NCBI RefSeq assembly: GCF_021018805.1
Contig: NW_026960607.1
Coordinates: 2,420,501 to 2,484,500, forward strand
Length of the DNA: 64,000 bases
Reading direction: 5' to 3'
Source of the DNA: Prinia subflava
Taxonomy: Eukaryota; Chordata; Aves; Passeriformes; Cisticolidae
Shown here: one piece after another, positions 59,729-64,000 of the stretch
Position numbering within the stretch: position 1 is the first letter of the stretch
Layout of the letters: each line of letters begins with the position of its first letter
The notes under the pieces: generated by a model
The model's input: the letters and a program-made list of their open reading frames with translations, nothing else
Database searches by the model: none
What the model was told of the DNA's origin: nothing
Program-made: the position numbers and the translations under genes

Positions 59729-62700
59729 AGCCCAAATATTATTTTTAGTACTTGTATTTAACCTGTTTTCTGTCAAATCACCTTAAGGACCTCTAAAACT
59801 CTTTATAAACTCAGGAACAGTCTCTGTGATTAGTTAACGTTTCTGAAAAATCTTTACTTAATCTAGTAGAACTTCAGTCTCAAGGAACTCCCTTCAAAAT
59901 ACTGTAAGATAACAAAGCAAGTTTCACTTTTGTTATGATACTCTCTGTGAACCTTTTAATTAAGTTTTAATTTAAACATTACAATATAAAGAAAGGTCAA
60001 AGTAATTTTGGGTTTAATTTAATCTCATGCAGATTAGTTTAGCCCATGATTCTGAGGTGTTTGGTGTGGTGTTGGGTATTTAAGAAAAGCAAAACTGGTA
60101 AGCTTCAATGATGAATGGTTTTGAAATACCAATTTTCACAACAGAAATAACAGTGGGAAAGAAGGCAGAAACTAGTTAGAAAATAGACTTCAGTGTGCTG
60201 GTTTCAACAGTGATGCCATAAACCAGCCACCTTTTTACACAAGACTTTGTTCCTCAATATAGGAGACATATTGATTTCCACTCAGACACAGTGATTTCCA
60301 TATCCCGGGTCAGTACTTGTGAACCTACCCTTGTTTTATCCTTTAGTAAAAGTAATTAAGCTTTGGATAGGACCTTAGATTTTATAGAACAGATATAATA
60401 CATTTCCTTTCATTCCCAATACATTAAAGAAATGACAGTGCTTTTCCAAAAATAATAGCAGATTTTTTTTCTGATAAATTTTAGAACTACAAATACATTC
60501 TATGTTGAAGGTAAATCTCAGAAGACTATAGAAACCATCTGGAATGTAAGGAAGTTATGATGATTTAAGTTTGCCTTCCTGCATATTCACTAGAGACTGA
60601 ATTTCAATATATTAGAAGGCCATAAAAGTTACAGTAAATCCAAGTTCTGTATCAGGAAGTTCAGTCCTACTGTCTTATGTACTTGTCTGCTGGTACTTGG
60701 TAGCATTACAAAGCTTGGCTTCCTTTGTTGTCTTGAAGTTTGCCAGCCAAAATTTAACCTGATAAATTTCAAATGTAAGGAAAGATCAAGAACAGATAGG
60801 GTTACCTAAGGGCTTTTAGTCTACACCTCATCCTATCTTGAACATTAGCTGCATTGAATTTGCTGAATTGGCTAATTACATTTCTAACTTGAAAAACAGT
60901 CTTCAAGGGGACAACAACAAGCTCACATTTAGTTATCTATGCAATCCAGTCTTCACACAAGAGAGGTTAGTCCAAAACCTAGTTTTAGTCCAGAAATCTG
61001 AATTTGTTTTGCCATTATGGAAAAGCAAAAACATGAAAGAATATGAATTCAGCAAAATTATACAACATAAAAAAAGCAAGCAAACAAAAGAACAATGGGG
61101 AGCTGTCATCTCCTTTTCCTCTGTCTGTTGTCCTAACCAGACTTAAAGCTGCTTTCTGGACAATTTGAATCCAGATGACCCAAAATTCCAATATATATAT
61201 GATAAATTAAGTTTGAGTATTTTAGTAGCTGATACTCCCCATTTATCTAGCCCAAAATCATTACTAGCATAGATACCACATTCTCATTATTCTCCGATGT
61301 CTACATAAATGAAAGACATGCAACACATAAAAAAGCCCCAAACCTTGGATTTATTTATTATTGGGTAATTAGTGAACTAGAAGATAGAATTTTTGGGGGG
61401 TCTAGTTGCATAAACTATTACAACACTAATATTGTTGTTATTTAACTCAAATATAAGGCAACCCTGTGACATTTAGGAAACTTACAATAACTATATATTT
61501 GCAATTTGCAGCTGATCTACTCCAAGTAAGGTCTTATTTTCTGCCTACAAAATATTTAGCTGCAAGCTTCAAATTATGATGAAGATCTATCAGAATTATA
61601 TTAGAATGTTCTCATTTCTAGTTAAAGAAGGAGGGAAAAAGAAAAGATATGCATTAAAATTCTTTGAATGAAATGCCGTGCTTGTTACATGCAGAAATGA
61701 GACACTGTGTTAGAAATGTTTTGACCAGTCAAAGCATTTAAGGATATAGTCATCATAAATTAACTGGTGCTCAGACTAGATGGTTATAGTAATTTTTAGA
61801 GCATCAAATAAATGCACCTAAATTATAATCAGCAATAAATAACAGATTTTTAAAAGTCTTTAAGTGTGATCAGCTGTTCTAAGTAAAGTATGAATTGACT
61901 GCTGGCAGTAGCTTTTAAAAATCAAGATTTCTCATATTACTCTACAGGAAGGCCCATTCAGAAAGGTTATGGCAGACCCTCCTGGACTATTTGCATCAAG
62001 AAGCTATCATATTTTACTTTTTTGGTGTCCCAAGAATAACAGTATAATAAAATAGTAGCCATGTTATTTAGAGGAAAGAACAGATTTTACTCTCTTCTTC
62101 TGAGCACTTACTAGACACATACTCTGGTAAACAGGGCAATTTAACAACTTCAGTGTTATGTATACTGCACACACAAATAAATGTCTTTCCAATACAGCCT
62201 ATGCAAATTTGGCATTCAGCAGTAAAGGTCACGCAACCGTCTCGATGTAGGGAGCACTTGCAAGACAAGGGCTATAATCTAATAAAAGAGACAAGAGCGA
62301 TGAAAAATGCAAAAAGATAGAAGACTGAGTTCAGACAGTCTGTATTTTCCTAATTCAAATATTTTCCTTTTGGTATCTACATACCTAAATTGTTTAAATG
62401 ATGATTCAGGCTGAATTTACCTTTGATTATAAAGGTTCTGCTTTTTTCTATCCATACATCCTTTTCGTGATTTCTGTGGCTACTGACCCAAAGCCTGCTT
62501 TTTCATCATCTCCTTTGCTCTCTCCACTCCTCCTAAGACTTGTGTTCTTTTAAAAAGTGAAAGTGGTTTTGTGACATAGGTTTATGCAGGAACTTTTTCT
62601 CTGTAAAGATAATTTGTGAAGTGTTTGCATGTTCTGAAATTATTTAATGCTGAAGTTTCATTCTGCAAAGCTAATAAAGGCCTAAAGAGCATTTAGGGAT

Positions 62701-64000
62701 TTTTGAAAATTAGACTTATTGTGTATATTTAAAGTATTTTTTTGCCTCAGAGGTATAACTCAAGTTGGTTTTTATTTCAAGTAAATATAACTTCCCTCCT
62801 TCCCCAAATTTTTTTCAATAAAATTTCAGAGAAAGTATTATTTGAATCAGAGGAAAACAAAATTTCCATAATGGTTTCCTTGTGTGAATATTTTCTTATT
62901 TTTATAGACAAAAGAATATACATAATTCTGTCTTTGGGTTCTCCAGTGTTTCTATTTATAAACATTGTTCATTCGCTTATAAGCTGTAGAGATGAAGAAG
63001 AATAAGGTAATAGAAGCAACTGTATAAGCTATGTATAAAAAGGCACCTATTCAGGTATCTCATAGCAAATTAATTAATGAGATTTTTTCCACACAATCCA
63101 AAGTCAGAATTAACACTGCACCTAAATGGAAGTTTTAAAGAAATTACAAGATTTTCAAAGTCAGTAATGATTAAAACAAATGGTACCTATAAGCAAAATG
63201 CTCTCCAACTTCGTATGTATATGACACTAACAGTGTATGATCAGACAAGCTTGGTTTTCCAAATGCTCTATAGTTGCATCATAACATAAACTGAGAAAAA
63301 TACATATTTGCTACAATTACACAAAAATCTTCCTCCTCTGTACTTAGGCCTGAATGTCAGTCAAATAACATGACGGATATTTCAGAGCAAGGGAAGAATG
63401 TAGGAATCTATTATTTAAATGACAACAGGAATTCCTCAATGATCAAAATGCCCATGAACTGTTTTATTAACCATTAACAATTACTTGCCAAATAAGAAGC
63501 TATATCTGATTTCAATGGAAATTCATTTACATTGAAGGGGTATATATGCAGGCATCTCAAGCCCAAACAAATCAAATGGCTGAAGTATTTGTTCCCAGAA
63601 TCATCTACTTCTTTTCCTTGTTTATGGAATCCATTGTAATCTCAGGATAAGTATATAATAATTAGCCCTGAAATAGATTCCATTTAATTGCTTAATGATT
63701 AAATAAAAGCACTTTAAAAAGATGCATGGACTAGGATAATGGTAGGGTAGAGGTGAGGGAACCAAACATTTCCAAAACTCAACTACTCTACTTGTTTAAT
63801 TCATGCACTGTCTATATGATTCATAGAATTTAGATATTCTGCTTGAGGTTATTGCTCATTGGAGTTATTCTTTTAATTGCTAGCTAGTCTGAGAATCTTA
63901 TGTCTTCTCTGATGCTTCTATTTATCTGCAGTTTTAGTTCACCTTCATTCTCGAGTTGAGAGACAATACAAACCTAGACTCTGGAAATTGGTAATGATTC
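59729..64000. other. PALLD upstream intron, right edge
   Basis: AT-rich intron continuing past the window. No exon for the first half of Ig1 or the palladin N-terminus is visible. Short frames at 60838-61146 and 62742-63005 have no support. Confidence 0.5.

Overview
The window is vertebrate genomic DNA, almost certainly from a songbird (Passeriformes). The evidence is AT-rich intronic sequence with short exons, three CR1 LINE 3' ends, several avian endogenous retrovirus LTRs, and one SINE made of a tRNA-Ile-like head joined to a CR1 tail, a structure known from passerines.

The only cellular gene seen is palladin (PALLD), on the minus strand. Eight consecutive coding exons run from 38154 down to 19905. 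Their phases fit exactly and give one open frame of about 342 codons: the second half of Ig-like domain 1, a linker, all of Ig-like domain 2 (spread over four exons, one a 24-nt microexon), and the start of the proline-rich region with an FPPLP motif. The window begins and ends inside introns. The 5' exon with the N-terminus and the first half of Ig1 lies beyond base 64000, and the exon after 19905 lies to the left of base 1. A candidate untranslated alternative first exon lies at about 58.4-58.75 kb.

Layout by coordinate: 1-19904 is intron holding a 330-bp solo LTR (5732-6061), a complete but gag-only ERV with matching 376-bp LTRs (6854-10195), a CR1 (13266-13888) and a 1.43-kb solo LTR with intact 5-bp target duplication (18308-19739). 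19905-38154 is the exon cluster, with a long TTTTC microsatellite (28840-29120), a deleted ERVL-like element whose LTR stops 9 bp from a PALLD splice donor (about 29826-31083) and a second CR1 (32945-33538). 38155-64000 is upstream intron with a CR1 carrying a reverse transcriptase remnant (38566-39524), a 223-bp duplication in direct orientation (51641-51863 and 53888-54110), the candidate first exon and the SINE (59589-59728).

No new cellular system was found. The points most worth a second look are the gag-only ERV with an intact 692-codon frame but no zinc-knuckle region or pol, the LTR touching a splice donor, the two LTRs whose 3' ends face PALLD exons antisense, and the candidate alternative promoter.
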